From positions 273,674 through 337,673 of the forward strand of contig NZ_SACT01000005.1 in assembly GCF_004016515.1 (NCBI RefSeq): a stretch of 64,000 nucleotides of DNA, written 5' to 3'. Positions 30,254 through 40,259 of this stretch are shown here, in pieces (the stretch's first letter is position 1; each line of letters starts with the position of its first letter). Under the pieces are notes generated by a model, which was not told where the DNA came from, did not search any database, and saw only the letters and a program-made list of their open reading frames with translations. Both the position numbers and the translations under genes were made by a program. This DNA is from Rubrivivax albus. GTDB taxonomy: Bacteria > Pseudomonadota > Gammaproteobacteria > Burkholderiales > Burkholderiaceae_C.

Positions 30254-30553
30254 ATGAGCACCCACGACCACACGCACGATCACCTGCAGGGCCCGGCTTC
30301 AAGGCCGCAGGACACGACCAGGCCCTCTGCGCTGCTGGGCAGGCCGCTGAAGACCGCGCTGCTGATGGTGGCGCTGGTGGGCGGCTTCTACCTGCTGCGC
30401 GAGCACTGGAATCACGTTGCCGGCAACTGGATCTACCTGCTGCTGCTGGCCTGCCCGCTGATGCACCTGTTCCACGGCCATGGGGGCCATGGCGGGCACG
30501 GCGGGCACGGGGGCCAGGGCTCCGGACCTCGCAACGACAACGACAAGGTTTGA
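30254..30553 (+). CDS. DUF2933-family small membrane protein
   Basis: A 99-residue protein with a His-rich start ([10 protein letters not shown]), two transmembrane helices (about 33-47 and 56-74, with [23 protein letters not shown] split between them), and a His/Gly-rich tail ([14 protein letters not shown]). DUF2933 proteins are typically found beside copper ATPases and multicopper oxidases; their role is not established. A strong AAAGGAGG precedes the ATG. It ends 4 bp before the ATPase gene. Confidence 0.82.
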   Translation: MSTHDHTHDHLQGPASRPQDTTRPSALLGRPLKTALLMVALVGGFYLLREHWNHVAGNWIYLLLLACPLMHLFHGHGGHGGHGGHGGQGSGPRNDNDKV

Positions 30554-30557
30554 AACC

Positions 30558-33044
30558 ATGGACATGCCCCAACAACGCCACCGTGACCACGACAAGCGCT
30601 CCACCGGAAATGGCGCGACCGATGCCGTGACGATCTACACCTGCCCGATGCACCCGGAGGTCGAGCAGGATGCCCCTGGCAAGTGTCCGAAGTGCGGCAT
30701 GTTCCTCGTGCCGAAGGATCAGGCCTCGGCCGACGCCCACGCCGGTCATGGACATGCCGGCCATGCGCACCATGACCACGCAGGTCATGCGCACCATGAC
30801 CACGCAGCTCATGGGCACCCTGGCCACGCGGGACACGAGCACCACGCACCGGCGGCGTCCATGCCTGCGAAGGCTGCCAAGGCCGGCGCCTACGACCAGG
30901 TGCCGGCCGACTGGCGCGGCGGCGTCTACACCTGCCCGATGCACCCCGAGGTGCGCCAGACCGGGCCCGGGGCCTGCCCGCTGTGCGGCATGGGGCTGCA
31001 GCTCGAAGCGGGCTCGGTCGCGGGCGACGAAGGCCCGAACCCGGAGCTGGTCGACTTCACGCGCCGCCTGTGGGCGGCCACCGCGCTGACGGTGCCGCTG
31101 CTGGTACTGACGATGGCGCCGTTCCTGGGCATCACCGCCGTGCGCGACTTCTTCGGCGAGCACGCCTCGATGTGGATCGAGCTCGCGCTCGCCACGCCGG
31201 TCATCCTGTGGTCCGGCTGGCCGTTCTTCGATCGCGGCTGGACCTCGTTCCGCACCTGGAACCTGAACATGTTCAGCCTGATCGGCATGGGGGTGGCGGC
31301 GGCCTTCGTCTACTCGGTGGTGGCGCTGGTCGCGCCGGGCATCTTCCCGGCCGGCTTCCGTGATCCGACCACCGGCGTCGTCGGCGTCTATTTCGAGGCG
31401 GCAGCCGTCATCGTGACGCTGGTGTTGCTGGGCCAAGTGATGGAACTGCGCGCCCGCGAAGGCACCGGCAAGGCGATCCGCGCCCTGCTCGACCTCGCGG
31501 CCAAGACCGCGCGCGTGATCCGGCCCGACGGCACGGAAGAAGAGATCCCGCTCGAGCAGGTGCAGGTCGGTGACCGGTTGCGCGTGCGCCCGGGCGACAA
31601 GGTGCCGGTGGACGGCACGGTCGTCGACGGCCGCTCCTCGATCGACGAGAGCATGATCACCGGCGAGCCGGTGCCGGTCGAGAAGGTGGCCGGCGACAAG
31701 CTCACCGGCGCCACGATCAACGGCACGGGCAGCCTGGTGATGGAAGCCACGCGCGTCGGTGCCGATACCCTGCTGGCGCAGATCGTCGACATGGTGGCCA
31801 GCGCGCAGAAGAGCCGCGCGCCGATCCAGAAGTGGGCCGACATGGTGGCCGGGCGCTTCGTGCCGGCCGTGATCGGCATCGCGGTGGCCTCGTTCATCGC
31901 CTGGGCGATCTGGGGCCCGGCGCCGGCGCTGGCCTACGCGCTGGTGTCGGCGGTGGCGGTGCTGATCATCGCCTGCCCCTGCGCGCTGGGCCTGGCGACG
32001 CCGATGTCGATCATGACCGCCACCGGCCGTGGCGCGCAGATGGGCGTGCTGATCAAGAACGCCGAGGCCCTTGAACGCTTCGAGAAGGTCGACACGCTGA
32101 TCGTCGACAAGACCGGCACGCTCACCGAGGGCAAGCCGAAGCTGGTGGCCGTGATGCCCGAGCCCGGGCACGACGAGGCCGAGGTGCTGCGCCTGGCCGC
32201 AACGCTGGAGAAGGGTTCGGAGCACCCGCTGGCGGAAGCCATCGTGCGTGGCGCCGAGGAACGTGGCGTCAAGCTGGCCGAGGCGCAGGACTTCGAGGCC
32301 GTCACCGGCAAGGGCGTCAAGGGCCGTGTCGACGGCAAGGCCGTCGCGCTGGGCAACCTCAAGCTCGTCAAGGATCTCGGCCTGGACGGCGCCGGGCTGT
32401 CTGCGAAGGCCGACGCCGCACGCGACGAAGGCCAGACGGTCATGTTCGTGATGCTCGACGGCACGGTGGCCGGCCTGGTGGCGGTGGCCGACCCGGTCAA
32501 GGCCAGCACGCCCGAGGCCATCAAGTCGCTGCACGAACTGGGCTTCCGCGTCGTGATGGCCACCGGCGACAACGAGCGCACGGCCAAGGCCGTCGCCGCG
32601 CGCCTGGGCATCGACGAGATCCGCGCCGACGTGCTGCCGGCCGACAAGGCGCGCATCATCCAGGAGCTGCAGTCCCAGGGCCGCAAGGTGGCGATGGCCG
32701 GCGACGGCGTCAACGACGCACCGGCGCTGGCGCAGGCCGATGTCGGCATCGCGATGGGCACCGGCGCCGACGTCGCGATCGAGAGCGCCGGCTTCACGCT
32801 CGTCAAGGGTGACCTGACCGGCATCGTGCGTGCGCGGCGCCTGGCCACCGCGACGATGCGCAACATCCGCCAGAACCTGTTCTTCGCGCTGATCTACAAC
32901 GCGGCCGGCGTGCCGGTGGCCGCCGGCGTGCTCTACCCTTTCATCGGCCTGCTGATCGGACCGATCTTCGCCGCCTTCGCGATGAGTGCGTCATCGCTGT
33001 CGGTGGTGCTGAACGCGCTGCGGCTGCGCACGGCGCGGGTCTGA
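30558..33044 (+). CDS. copA: Cu(I)/Ag(I)-exporting P1B-1 ATPase with two Cys/Met metal-binding modules
   Basis: An 828-residue copper export pump. The N-terminus carries two heavy-metal-binding modules ([17 protein letters not shown] near residues 33-57 and [17 protein letters not shown] near 124-148), joined by a long His-rich linker of repeated GHAHHDH units. The ATPase core has CPC (473-475), DKTGT (D517), an HP motif (SEHPLAEAI) and GDGVNDAP. The last helices contain [14 protein letters not shown] and [15 protein letters not shown], typical of Cu(I) pumps (conserved Asn/Tyr and Met-Ser-Ser). The symbol duplicates that of the oxidase copA at 15442, following usual naming of both families. 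It ends the DUF2933-ATPase unit and is followed by membrane protein genes. Confidence 0.93.
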   Translation: MDMPQQRHRDHDKRSTGNGATDAVTIYTCPMHPEVEQDAPGKCPKCGMFLVPKDQASADAHAGHGHAGHAHHDHAGHAHHDHAAHGHPGHAGHEHHAPAASMPAKAAKAGAYDQVPADWRGGVYTCPMHPEVRQTGPGACPLCGMGLQLEAGSVAGDEGPNPELVDFTRRLWAATALTVPLLVLTMAPFLGITAVRDFFGEHASMWIELALATPVILWSGWPFFDRGWTSFRTWNLNMFSLIGMGVAAAFVYSVVALVAPGIFPAGFRDPTTGVVGVYFEAAAVIVTLVLLGQVMELRAREGTGKAIRALLDLAAKTARVIRPDGTEEEIPLEQVQVGDRLRVRPGDKVPVDGTVVDGRSSIDESMITGEPVPVEKVAGDKLTGATINGTGSLVMEATRVGADTLLAQIVDMVASAQKSRAPIQKWADMVAGRFVPAVIGIAVASFIAWAIWGPAPALAYALVSAVAVLIIACPCALGLATPMSIMTATGRGAQMGVLIKNAEALERFEKVDTLIVDKTGTLTEGKPKLVAVMPEPGHDEAEVLRLAATLEKGSEHPLAEAIVRGAEERGVKLAEAQDFEAVTGKGVKGRVDGKAVALGNLKLVKDLGLDGAGLSAKADAARDEGQTVMFVMLDGTVAGLVAVADPVKASTPEAIKSLHELGFRVVMATGDNERTAKAVAARLGIDEIRADVLPADKARIIQELQSQGRKVAMAGDGVNDAPALAQADVGIAMGTGADVAIESAGFTLVKGDLTGIVRARRLATATMRNIRQNLFFALIYNAAGVPVAAGVLYPFIGLLIGPIFAAFAMSASSLSVVLNALRLRTARV

Positions 33045-33058
33045 GGCGGGGCGCGCCG

Positions 33059-33646
33059 ATGGACATCCTCGCGCACACGCTCTGGGCCGGGCTCGGCACC
33101 GCCTGGCTGGCGCGCCGGCGACGGGACGTCACACGCAGGACCGTGGCGGCCACGATGGCCCTCGCAGCGCTGCCCGACGTGATCCAGATGCTGCCGGTGC
33201 TCGCGTGGTGGGCGGTCGGCGGCGGCACCTGGGCCGCAGTGCAGGCCTTCGCCATCGCGATGCCGGGCCAGGAACCGGTCATGCCCGTTTGGGTGACAGC
33301 CTGGTCGCACACCATCCATTGCATCGCCCACAGCGCCGTGATCGCGGCGGGCGTGACGCTGCTGCGCTGGGCCTGGCGGCGCGCGCTGTGGCTGCCGCTG
33401 CTGGGCTGGTGGTCGCACATCGTGATCGACGTCTTCACGCATTCGGCGGACTACTACGCCTCGCCGGTGCTCTACCCCTTCACGCAGCGCGGCTTCGACG
33501 GCATTGCCTGGATCACGCCGTGGTTCATGGCGCTGAACTACCTGGCGCTGGCGACGGCAGGCATCGCGCTGCTCGTGAGCGCGCGCAGACGGTCCCGATC
33601 CGGCGCTTTGCGTCCACCCATCGATCCGACGGGGAACTCGACATGA
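33059..33646 (+). CDS. membrane-bound metal-dependent hydrolase-like protein
   Basis: A 195-residue membrane protein with about five hydrophobic segments and scattered polar residues in the style of YdjM/DUF457-like integral-membrane hydrolases: an N-terminal DILAHTLWAG, SHTIHCIAHS in the middle and WWSHIVIDVFTHSADYY later. The paired His/Asp residues suggest metal binding at the membrane. Exact activity is unknown. It follows the ATPase by 14 bp and overlaps the next gene by 4 bp. Confidence 0.65.
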   Translation: MDILAHTLWAGLGTAWLARRRRDVTRRTVAATMALAALPDVIQMLPVLAWWAVGGGTWAAVQAFAIAMPGQEPVMPVWVTAWSHTIHCIAHSAVIAAGVTLLRWAWRRALWLPLLGWWSHIVIDVFTHSADYYASPVLYPFTQRGFDGIAWITPWFMALNYLALATAGIALLVSARRRSRSGALRPPIDPTGNST

Positions 33647-33984
33647 GCCCGACCGCGTTGAACTGGACGATCTTCGCGCTGTCGTTCGCCGTCTTCGGCA
33701 TCTGGCTTGCCGCGTGGCTGCGCAGACGCAACGGTGGTGGCCATGACGATGATCGTGCGCGCCCACGCCGTGCAGGCTCGCCCGGCGGGCATCCGCGATC
33801 GACACCTCCCGCCCCCACGCCGGGCGTCGAGCCGGTGTCGGGCGTGCCGCTGGACATGACCACCGCGCTGCCCTGGTTCCATCGCGGAACGGTGTACTTC
33901 TTCGCGACCGAGGCATCGCGCGCGCGCTTCACGGCGCGGACGTCGGCCTCTCCTTCTTCGAGTCAACTCGAAGACTGTCCATGA
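33643..33984 (+). CDS. membrane-anchored YHS-like protein
   Basis: A 113-residue protein with one N-terminal transmembrane helix (LNWTIFALSFAVFGIWLAAW), a basic Pro-rich linker and a C-terminal YHS-like domain (DMTTALPWFHRGTVYFFATE, about residues 68-95), a small module often fused to or found near copper ATPases. The usual YHS cysteine is not present at the start of the domain (PVSGVPLDM). It overlaps both neighbours by 4 bp. Confidence 0.6.
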   Translation: MSPTALNWTIFALSFAVFGIWLAAWLRRRNGGGHDDDRARPRRAGSPGGHPRSTPPAPTPGVEPVSGVPLDMTTALPWFHRGTVYFFATEASRARFTARTSASPSSSQLEDCP

Positions 33985-34427
33985 CGCACACCGCTGCCAC
34001 GAGCCACCGCTCGTCCACCGCAAGACTCGCTCTGGCCTTGCTGGCGATGGCCGCTGCGTGGCCCAGCTGGGGCCAGCGCATCCGCGACCTGCCGCCCTCG
34101 GCGCTGGGCATTTCGGTACCCGGCCTGTCGGCGCAGGCGGCCGCGGGCGAGAAGGCCTTCGACGCCAATTGCGCGTCGTGCCATGGGCGTTTTGGCACCG
34201 GTTCCGACAAGGGGCCGCCGCTGATGCACGACATCTACAACCCGGGCCATCACGCCGACGAGGCCTTCCTGCGCGCCGCGCGCAACGGGGTGCAGCAGCA
34301 CCACTGGCGCTTCGGCGACATGCCGCCGCAGCCCCAGGTCAGCGACGAGCAGCTGGTGCAGATCGTGCGCTACGTGCGCGAGCTGCAGCAGGCCAACGGC
34401 ATCCGGTTCAAGCCGCACCGGATGTAG
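33981..34427 (+). CDS. exported class I c-type cytochrome
   Basis: A 148-residue secreted mono-heme cytochrome with a signal peptide (to about residue 31, ending SWGQ), heme motif CASCH (NCASCHGRFGTGSDKGPPL) and a Met ligand candidate in RFGDMPPQPQVSDEQ. Its start overlaps the stop of the YHS-like gene, so it belongs to the same operon as the copper ATPase. A role as periplasmic electron acceptor or donor in copper handling is inferred. Confidence 0.82.
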   Translation: MTHTAATSHRSSTARLALALLAMAAAWPSWGQRIRDLPPSALGISVPGLSAQAAAGEKAFDANCASCHGRFGTGSDKGPPLMHDIYNPGHHADEAFLRAARNGVQQHHWRFGDMPPQPQVSDEQLVQIVRYVRELQQANGIRFKPHRM

Positions 34428-34680
34428 CCTTGTCGACGGGCTTCGTCGCCTTCTCAAGCGGCTTCCAGGCCTGTGGGTCGACGCTGGTATCCCTCGGCGG
34501 CCTGACATTGCCGGTGGCTGACGGCTCGCCCGCCGCTTGCCCGGATCTTCAGGCCACCATAGGACAGGGTAGTCACACCGCGGAGCAATCCTCCTTCGGC
34601 GCATGCGCTCGCGTCACTCCGGCGTCAAACTACATCTGGCGGTGCAGGGCTATCGTCAGCTCGCTTGCCATCCAGATCTA

Positions 34681-34711
34681 TTGACCCCATACCATTGGCA
34701 CGGACTTTGGA
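34681..34711 (+). promoter_or_regulatory. mer-like promoter of merTP
   Basis: TTGACC (34681-34686), a 19-bp spacer and TTTGGA (34706-34711), with imperfect half-sites CCATAC and GCACGG. The 19-bp spacing is typical of MerR-controlled promoters, but the dyad is weaker than the one at 28887-28917. The remainder of the 34428-34742 gap shows no gene. Confidence 0.55.
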
Positions 34712-34742
34712 CTGCCCGACATCGAAGAGGTCTATCGAGCAG

Positions 34743-35090
34743 ATGGCTGTGTTCAGAGGCAGGGGGTCATTGGTCGTCGGCGCGCTGGCGGCCATCGGTG
34801 CGTCGGTGTGCTGCGTCGGGCCACTGGTGCTGCTGATGATGGGCATCAGCGGCGCCTGGATCGCCAACCTGACCGCGCCGGAGCCGCTCAGGCCGTGGTT
34901 CATCGCCGTGACGCTGCTGTTCCTCGGCCTGGCGTTCTGGCGCCTGTACCTGCAGCCGCAGGTCTGCGAGCCTGGCGCTGCGTGTGCCGAGCCGAACGTC
35001 CTCAAGCGGCAGCGGCTGATCTTCTGGGTCGTCGCGCTGGCGATCCTCGCGCTCCTGTCGGTGCCCTGGCTGGCGCCCTACGTCCTGTGA
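34743..35090 (+). CDS. merT: MerT-like mercuric ion membrane transporter
   Basis: A 115-residue inner-membrane protein with three predicted helices and the two Cys pairs of MerT: C23-C24 (SVCCVGPLVLL) in the first helix, and C75/C81 in the cytoplasmic loop. MerT carries Hg(II) from MerP into the cytoplasm for reduction by MerA. The start ATG 34743 is followed closely by merP. No merA is present in this window, which leaves the physiological role open. Confidence 0.85.
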   Translation: MAVFRGRGSLVVGALAAIGASVCCVGPLVLLMMGISGAWIANLTAPEPLRPWFIAVTLLFLGLAFWRLYLQPQVCEPGAACAEPNVLKRQRLIFWVVALAILALLSVPWLAPYVL

Positions 35091-35101
35091 AGGATTTCTC
35101 C

Positions 35102-35380
35102 ATGCGCAAGCTCGTTGCCACCGCGCTCGTCGCACTGATGCCGTGGGCCGCATGGGCTGCCCCACCACAGACCGCGGTGCTCGACGTCCAGAACATGACT
35201 TGCGCGCTCTGCCCGATCACGGTCAAGAAGTCCCTGGAGAAAGTGCCGGGCGTCAGCCGGGTCCACGTCGACTACGACAAGAAGACGGCCACCGTGATCT
35301 TCGATGCCGACAAGACCACGGCCATGGCGCTCGTCAAGGCCACGACGGACGCCGGTTTCCCCTCGACGGTTCACCAGTGA
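35102..35380 (+). CDS. merP: MerP-like periplasmic mercury-binding protein
   Basis: A 92-residue secreted HMA-domain protein. A signal peptide (to A20) is followed by NMTCALCPITVKKSLEKV with C34 and C37, the Hg-binding pair, and a ferredoxin-like fold ending FPSTVHQ. It hands Hg(II) to MerT. It lies 11 bp after merT and its stop overlaps the next start (GTGA). Confidence 0.9.
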   Translation: MRKLVATALVALMPWAAWAAPPQTAVLDVQNMTCALCPITVKKSLEKVPGVSRVHVDYDKKTATVIFDADKTTAMALVKATTDAGFPSTVHQ

Positions 35381-35607
35381 GCGGGACCGCTGTTCCCGAG
35401 TTGGAGTCGGTGCTGACCTGCCCCTCGTGTGGCCACGCCAAGCGCGAGCCCATGCCGACCGACGCCTGCCAGTTCTTCTACGAGTGCGGGCGATGCCACG
35501 CCGTGCTGAGGCCCAAGCCCGGCGACTGCTGCGTGTTCTGCTCGTACGGCTCGGTCAAGTGTCCTCCGGTCCAGCAAGGCCAACGGTGTGGCGACTGCGG
35601 GCGATGA
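35377..35607 (+). CDS. small Cys-rich mer-associated protein (GDCCVFCSYG type)
   Basis: A 76-residue cytoplasmic protein with a GTG start overlapping the merP stop. It has zinc-ribbon-like pairs CPSCGH and CGRCHA, then the very characteristic GDCCVFCSYGSVKCPP and a final CGDCG; in total eleven cysteines. Proteins with this motif accompany merTP operons in many proteobacteria, but the role is unknown; metal buffering is plausible. Confidence 0.75.
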   Translation: MSGTAVPELESVLTCPSCGHAKREPMPTDACQFFYECGRCHAVLRPKPGDCCVFCSYGSVKCPPVQQGQRCGDCGR

Positions 35608-35698
35608 CAGCGGGTCTCGCCCGTAGACGTAGCACCTGCGTGTGGCCAGGCGCGCCACGACCCTGCCTTCGACGGGGCGGGGCCTTCAGCGACACGCG

Positions 35699-37105
35699 TC
35701 AGGTCACCGCGAAGACGCCGCCCATGCCGCCCGCATGGTGCTCCAGCACATGGCAGTGGATCAGCCAGCGACCGGGGTTGTCTGCCACGAACGCCAGCTC
35801 GACGCGGTCCCGCGGCGCCAGCAGCACGGAGTCGCGCCAGGGCTGGACCGGTAGCGGCTCGCCGTTGCGCGACACGATGCGCACATGGTGGCCGTGCAGG
35901 TGGATGGGATGCCACCACGCGGTGCGGTTGTCCAGCGTCAGCCGCACGCCGCGACCCGTGGGCACCGAGAACAGCGGCGCATGGCCGTCGTGGCGACCCA
36001 TGTGGGCCCGGCCGTTGACGGACCACACCGGGTCGGCCTCCCTGCTGCCTCCCATCCGGCGCAGCCGGCGTGCCACGCGCTCGGTCCACGGGTCGTCGGG
36101 CCATCCGCCCATGCTCATCATGCCGCCGCCAAACACCAGCGTGTGCGACTCGGCCGCCGCCAGGTCCGGCATCGGCAACGGGGCCGCCTCGGCGGGACGC
36201 GGCGGGGGGCGGCGTATCGTGCCGACGCCGTCGCGACCGCTGACGGCCACCGTGCCGATCAGGCGTTCCCCTCGACCGAACCGGTCGACGATTGCGTGCT
36301 GCCCGGCCACGTCGGCGTCGATCACCACGTCGGCGCGCATCCCGGGGCCAAGCAGAAGGGGGCCGTCCCATTCAACCGACGCGTCAGCCGGCACGCCGTC
36401 GCGGGCAATCAGCCAGCCGCGCAGGCCGCGCAGTTCCAGCGCGAAGATGCGCGCGTTCGCGGCGTTGATCAGCCGAAGCCGCAGACGCTGGCCGGCCTGC
36501 AGCGGCAGCACCGGCTCCAGCTGCCCATTGACGGTGAGCCGCTGGCCCATCCGGCCGGCATGCGACACGTCCATGTAGTCGTAGAAGTCACCGGCGATGC
36601 GGCCGCCGGCATCGAGCCGCCAGTCGTCGAGCAGCCAGACGTGGTCGACATCGACCGGTGGCGGCGCATCGTCCTCGACCACCAGCGCGCCGGCCAGTCC
36701 GCGCTCGACCTGCTCAGGCGTGCCCAGGTGCGGGTGATACCAGAAGGTCCCCGCATCGGGCAGCGCGAAGCGGTAGCGGAAGCGCTCGCCGGGTGCGACC
36801 GGCGGCTGCGTCAGGTGCGGCACGCCGTCCATCGCGTTGGGCAGGCGGATACCGTGCCAGTGGATGGTGGTGGGGTCCGGCAGGTCGTTGACCAGTTCGA
36901 CGTCGAGCACGTCACCGCGCCGGTATCGCAGCGTGGGTCCCGGCACCTGCCCGTCGTAGGCCCACACCGGGAGCGCCGGCTGCCCGGCCGCCGAGACGGC
37001 GCCCTCGGCCGCGCGGATCGGCCGAGGAGCGGACTCGGCGCGGGCGCCGCCCCAGGCGGCCAGCGGGGCGAGCGCGGCAGCTCGCATCAGGTCACGTCGT
37101 TGCAT
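35699..37105 (-). CDS. CueO-like multicopper oxidase
   Basis: A 468-residue exported oxidase. The start [18 protein letters not shown] is Tat-like. Copper ligand regions [18 protein letters not shown] and [12 protein letters not shown] are all present, so the protein should be active, probably on Cu(I). No long Met-rich insertion like that of CopA; a short Met stretch ([11 protein letters not shown]) occurs near residue 335. It is the last gene of the minus-strand cus operon, overlapping cusA by 14 bp. Confidence 0.88.
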   Translation of the reverse strand: MQRRDLMRAAALAPLAAWGGARAESAPRPIRAAEGAVSAAGQPALPVWAYDGQVPGPTLRYRRGDVLDVELVNDLPDPTTIHWHGIRLPNAMDGVPHLTQPPVAPGERFRYRFALPDAGTFWYHPHLGTPEQVERGLAGALVVEDDAPPPVDVDHVWLLDDWRLDAGGRIAGDFYDYMDVSHAGRMGQRLTVNGQLEPVLPLQAGQRLRLRLINAANARIFALELRGLRGWLIARDGVPADASVEWDGPLLLGPGMRADVVIDADVAGQHAIVDRFGRGERLIGTVAVSGRDGVGTIRRPPPRPAEAAPLPMPDLAAAESHTLVFGGGMMSMGGWPDDPWTERVARRLRRMGGSREADPVWSVNGRAHMGRHDGHAPLFSVPTGRGVRLTLDNRTAWWHPIHLHGHHVRIVSRNGEPLPVQPWRDSVLLAPRDRVELAFVADNPGRWLIHCHVLEHHAGGMGGVFAVT

Positions 37106-40100
37106 GAGCAGGGTCTCCCGAAGAAAGGGCAACGGCGGGTGCACGCCGGCGCCGCATCAGCACATAGGCCGCAGGAATCACGAACATCGACAGCAGCGGC
37201 GCGCTGACCATGCCGCCGACCATCGGCGCGGCGATGCGCTGCATCACCTCGCTGCCGGTGCCCGAACCCCAGAACAGCGGCAGCAGCCCCGCGACGATGG
37301 TGGCCACGGTCATCGCCTTCGGGCGCACCCGCAGCACGGCACCCTCACGCACGGCCTCCAGCAGGTCCGCTTCGCCAGTGCGACCCGTGGCTACCCGTTC
37401 GGCCCAGGCCTGCTTCAGGTACAGCAGCATGATGACGCCGAACTCCGCGGCCACCCCGGCCAGCGCGATGAACCCCACGGCTCCGGCCACCGAGAGGTTG
37501 TGCCCCAGCGCCCACAGCAGCCACACGCCGCCCACCAGGGCCAGCGGCAGGGTGGCCATGATCAGCAGGGCTTCACCGACGCTGCGGAAAGTCATGGCCA
37601 GCAGCACGAAGATGATCAGCAGCGTGAACGGCAACACCAGCTTGAGCTTGGCAACCGCACGCTGCAGGTGCTCGAACTGGCCCGACCAGCTGACCGAGTA
37701 CCCCGGCGGCAGCGCCACCTTCTCGGCCACGGCGCTCTGCATGTCTCGCACCGTGCCGCGCAGGTCGCGGCCGCGGATGTCGACGTAGACGTAGCCCGCC
37801 AGCCGCGCGTTCTCACTGCGCAGCATCGGCGGGCCGTCGGTGATGCGGATCTCGGCGACGTCGGCCAGCACCAGACGCTGCCCGCTCGGCGTGACGATCG
37901 GCAGCGTGCGCAGCGCCGCCAGCGAGTCGCGCCACTCGCGCGGGTAGCGCAGGTTGATCGGGAAGCGCTGCAGCCCCTCGACCGTCTCGCCGATGTTCAT
38001 GCCGCCCACCGCCCCGGCCACGATCTCCTGCACGTCGACGATGTTCAGCCCGAAGCGCGCCGCGGCGTCGCGTCGGATGTCGACGTCGATGTAGCGCCCG
38101 CCGGTCAGCCGCTCGGCCAGCGCACTGCTGATGCCGGGCACCGGCTTCACCGCGCCCTCGATCTGTGCCGTCAGGCGGTCGATCGTCGCGAGATCGGGGC
38201 CGGCCACCTTGACGCCCACCGGACTCTTGATGCCGGTGGCCAGCATGTCGATTCGGTTGCGTATCGGCGGCACCCAGATGTTGGCCAGGCCCGGCACGCG
38301 CACGATGCGGTCCAACTCCTCGACGAGGGCGTCCGGCGTCATGCCGGGCCGCCATTGGTCGCGGGGCTTGAACTGGATCGTGGTTTCGAACATTTCCAGT
38401 GGCGCCGGATCAGTGGCGGTCTCGGCACGGCCGGCCTTGCCGTAGACGCTCTGCACCTCGGGCACGGTCTTGATCAGGCGGTCGGTCTGCTGCAGCAGCT
38501 CGGCCGCCTTGGCCACCGACAGGCCGGGCAGCGCGGTCGGCATGTACAGCAGGTCGCCCTCGTCGAGCGGCGGCATGAATTCGCTGCCGATGTGCTGCAG
38601 CGGCCACAGGCTGGCCACCAGCACTGCCGCGGCCGCCGCCAGCGTGAGCTTCGGGAAGCGGATCACGCCCTCGAGCAGCGGCCGGTAAACGGCGATCAGG
38701 CCGCGGTTGAGCGGGTTGGCCGTCTCCGGCGGGATGCGGCCACGGATCAGGTAGCCCATCAGTACCGGAACCAGAGTCACCGCCAGGCCAGCGGCAGCGG
38801 CCATCGCGTAGGTCTTGGTGTAGGCCAGCGGCGCGAACAGCCGGCCTTCCTGCGCCTCGAGCGCGAACACCGGCACGAAGCTGAGCGTGATGACGAGCAA
38901 CGAGAAGAACAGCGCCGGGCCGACCTCCTCGGCGGCGCGGCCGATGACGCGCCAGCGCTCGTCGTCGGCCAGCGTCTGCCCTGGGTGCCGGTGCTGCCAG
39001 CGTTCAAGGTGCTTGTGCGCGTTCTCGATCATCACGATCGCAGCGTCGACCATCGCGCCGATCGCGATCGCGATGCCGCCGAGCGACATCACGTTGGCGT
39101 TGATGCCCTGTTGCTGCATCACGACGAAGGCGGCCAGGACCCCCAGCGGCAGCGAGACCACGGCAACGAAGGCGCTGCGCAGGTGGAACAGGAAGGCCAG
39201 GCACACCAGCGCGACGACGACGAACTCCTCGACCAGCTTGCCGGCCAGGTTGTCCACCGCCCGCTCGATCAGGCCGGAGCGGTCGTAGACCGGCACGATC
39301 TCGACGCCTTCGGGCAGTCCGCGCTGCAACTCGGCCAGCCTCGCCTTGACGGCGGAGATCGTCGACAGCGCGTTCTTGCCAGAGCGCATGACGATGACGC
39401 CGCCGACGGCCTCGCCCTCGCCGTCGAGTTCGCCGATGCCGCGCCGCATCTCGGGCCCGAGCCGGATGCGCGCCACGTCGCCCAGGCGCACGGAGATGCC
39501 GGCGTCGGAGGTGCGCAGCGGGATGGCCCGGAAGTCGTCGAGCGACCTCAGGTAGCCGCGGGCGCGCACCGCGTACTCGGCCTCGCCGATCTCGATCACC
39601 GAGCCGCCGGCCTCCTGGTTGGCGCGCGCCACCGCGTCGGCGACCATGGCCTGCGTGATGCGGTGAGCGGCGAGCCGGCCGGGGTCGAGCACGATCTGGT
39701 ACTGGCGCACCATGCCGCCCACGGTGGCGACCTCCGCCACGTCCGGCACGGTCTTCAACTCGAAGCGCAGAAACCAGTCCTGCAACGCGCGCAGGTCGGC
39801 CAGGTCGTGCCGGCCGCTGCGGTCCACCAGGGCGTACTGGTAGACCCAGCCGACGCCGGTGGCGTCCGGCCCGATCGACGAGCGCGCCGTCGCCGGCAGC
39901 CGTGACTGCGCCTGGTTCAGGTACTCCAGCACCCGCGAGCGGGCCCAGTACAGGTCGACGCCGTCGTCGAAGATCACGTAGACGAAGCTGTCGCCGAACA
40001 TCGAGAAGCCGCGCACCGCCTTGGCACCCGGCACCGACAGCATGGTCGTCGTCAGCGGGTAGGTGACCTGGTTCTCGACCAGCTGCGGCGCCTGGCCGGG

Positions 40101-40259
40101 CCAGGTCGTGCGGATGATGACCTGGGTGTCCGACAGGTCGGGCAGCGCGTCCAGCGGCGTGCGCGACAGCGCGACCAGGCCCCAGGCGGTGAGCAGCACG
40201 CTGGCGACCAGCACCAGGAAGCGGTTGGCCAGGCTCCAGCGGATCAGCGCGGCGATCAT
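37092..40259 (-). CDS. cusA: CusA-like Cu(I)/Ag(I) RND efflux pump
   Basis: A 1055-residue HME-RND transporter. Helix 4 contains [13 protein letters not shown] (about residue 400), the CusA-type signature. The Met positions that form the Cu(I) path in E. coli CusA are visible in context ([27 protein letters not shown]). It pumps copper or silver from the periplasm and inner membrane out through CusB and CusC. Its ATG overlaps the cusB stop by 4 bp, and its stop lies 14 bp inside the oxidase gene. Confidence 0.92.
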   Translation of the reverse strand: MIAALIRWSLANRFLVLVASVLLTAWGLVALSRTPLDALPDLSDTQVIIRTTWPGQAPQLVENQVTYPLTTTMLSVPGAKAVRGFSMFGDSFVYVIFDDGVDLYWARSRVLEYLNQAQSRLPATARSSIGPDATGVGWVYQYALVDRSGRHDLADLRALQDWFLRFELKTVPDVAEVATVGGMVRQYQIVLDPGRLAAHRITQAMVADAVARANQEAGGSVIEIGEAEYAVRARGYLRSLDDFRAIPLRTSDAGISVRLGDVARIRLGPEMRRGIGELDGEGEAVGGVIVMRSGKNALSTISAVKARLAELQRGLPEGVEIVPVYDRSGLIERAVDNLAGKLVEEFVVVALVCLAFLFHLRSAFVAVVSLPLGVLAAFVVMQQQGINANVMSLGGIAIAIGAMVDAAIVMIENAHKHLERWQHRHPGQTLADDERWRVIGRAAEEVGPALFFSLLVITLSFVPVFALEAQEGRLFAPLAYTKTYAMAAAAGLAVTLVPVLMGYLIRGRIPPETANPLNRGLIAVYRPLLEGVIRFPKLTLAAAAAVLVASLWPLQHIGSEFMPPLDEGDLLYMPTALPGLSVAKAAELLQQTDRLIKTVPEVQSVYGKAGRAETATDPAPLEMFETTIQFKPRDQWRPGMTPDALVEELDRIVRVPGLANIWVPPIRNRIDMLATGIKSPVGVKVAGPDLATIDRLTAQIEGAVKPVPGISSALAERLTGGRYIDVDIRRDAAARFGLNIVDVQEIVAGAVGGMNIGETVEGLQRFPINLRYPREWRDSLAALRTLPIVTPSGQRLVLADVAEIRITDGPPMLRSENARLAGYVYVDIRGRDLRGTVRDMQSAVAEKVALPPGYSVSWSGQFEHLQRAVAKLKLVLPFTLLIIFVLLAMTFRSVGEALLIMATLPLALVGGVWLLWALGHNLSVAGAVGFIALAGVAAEFGVIMLLYLKQAWAERVATGRTGEADLLEAVREGAVLRVRPKAMTVATIVAGLLPLFWGSGTGSEVMQRIAAPMVGGMVSAPLLSMFVIPAAYVLMRRRRAPAVALSSGDPAHATT

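Noticed and set aside
29670..32534. Open frame of 954 codons on the minus strand across the DUF302 to Cu-ATPase genes
   Set aside because: It covers several real genes on the other strand and shows no family motifs; a GC-driven shadow.
37104..39905. Open frame of 933 codons on the plus strand opposite cusA
   Set aside because: Same reason: cusA on the minus strand has full transporter motifs; the antisense frame has none.
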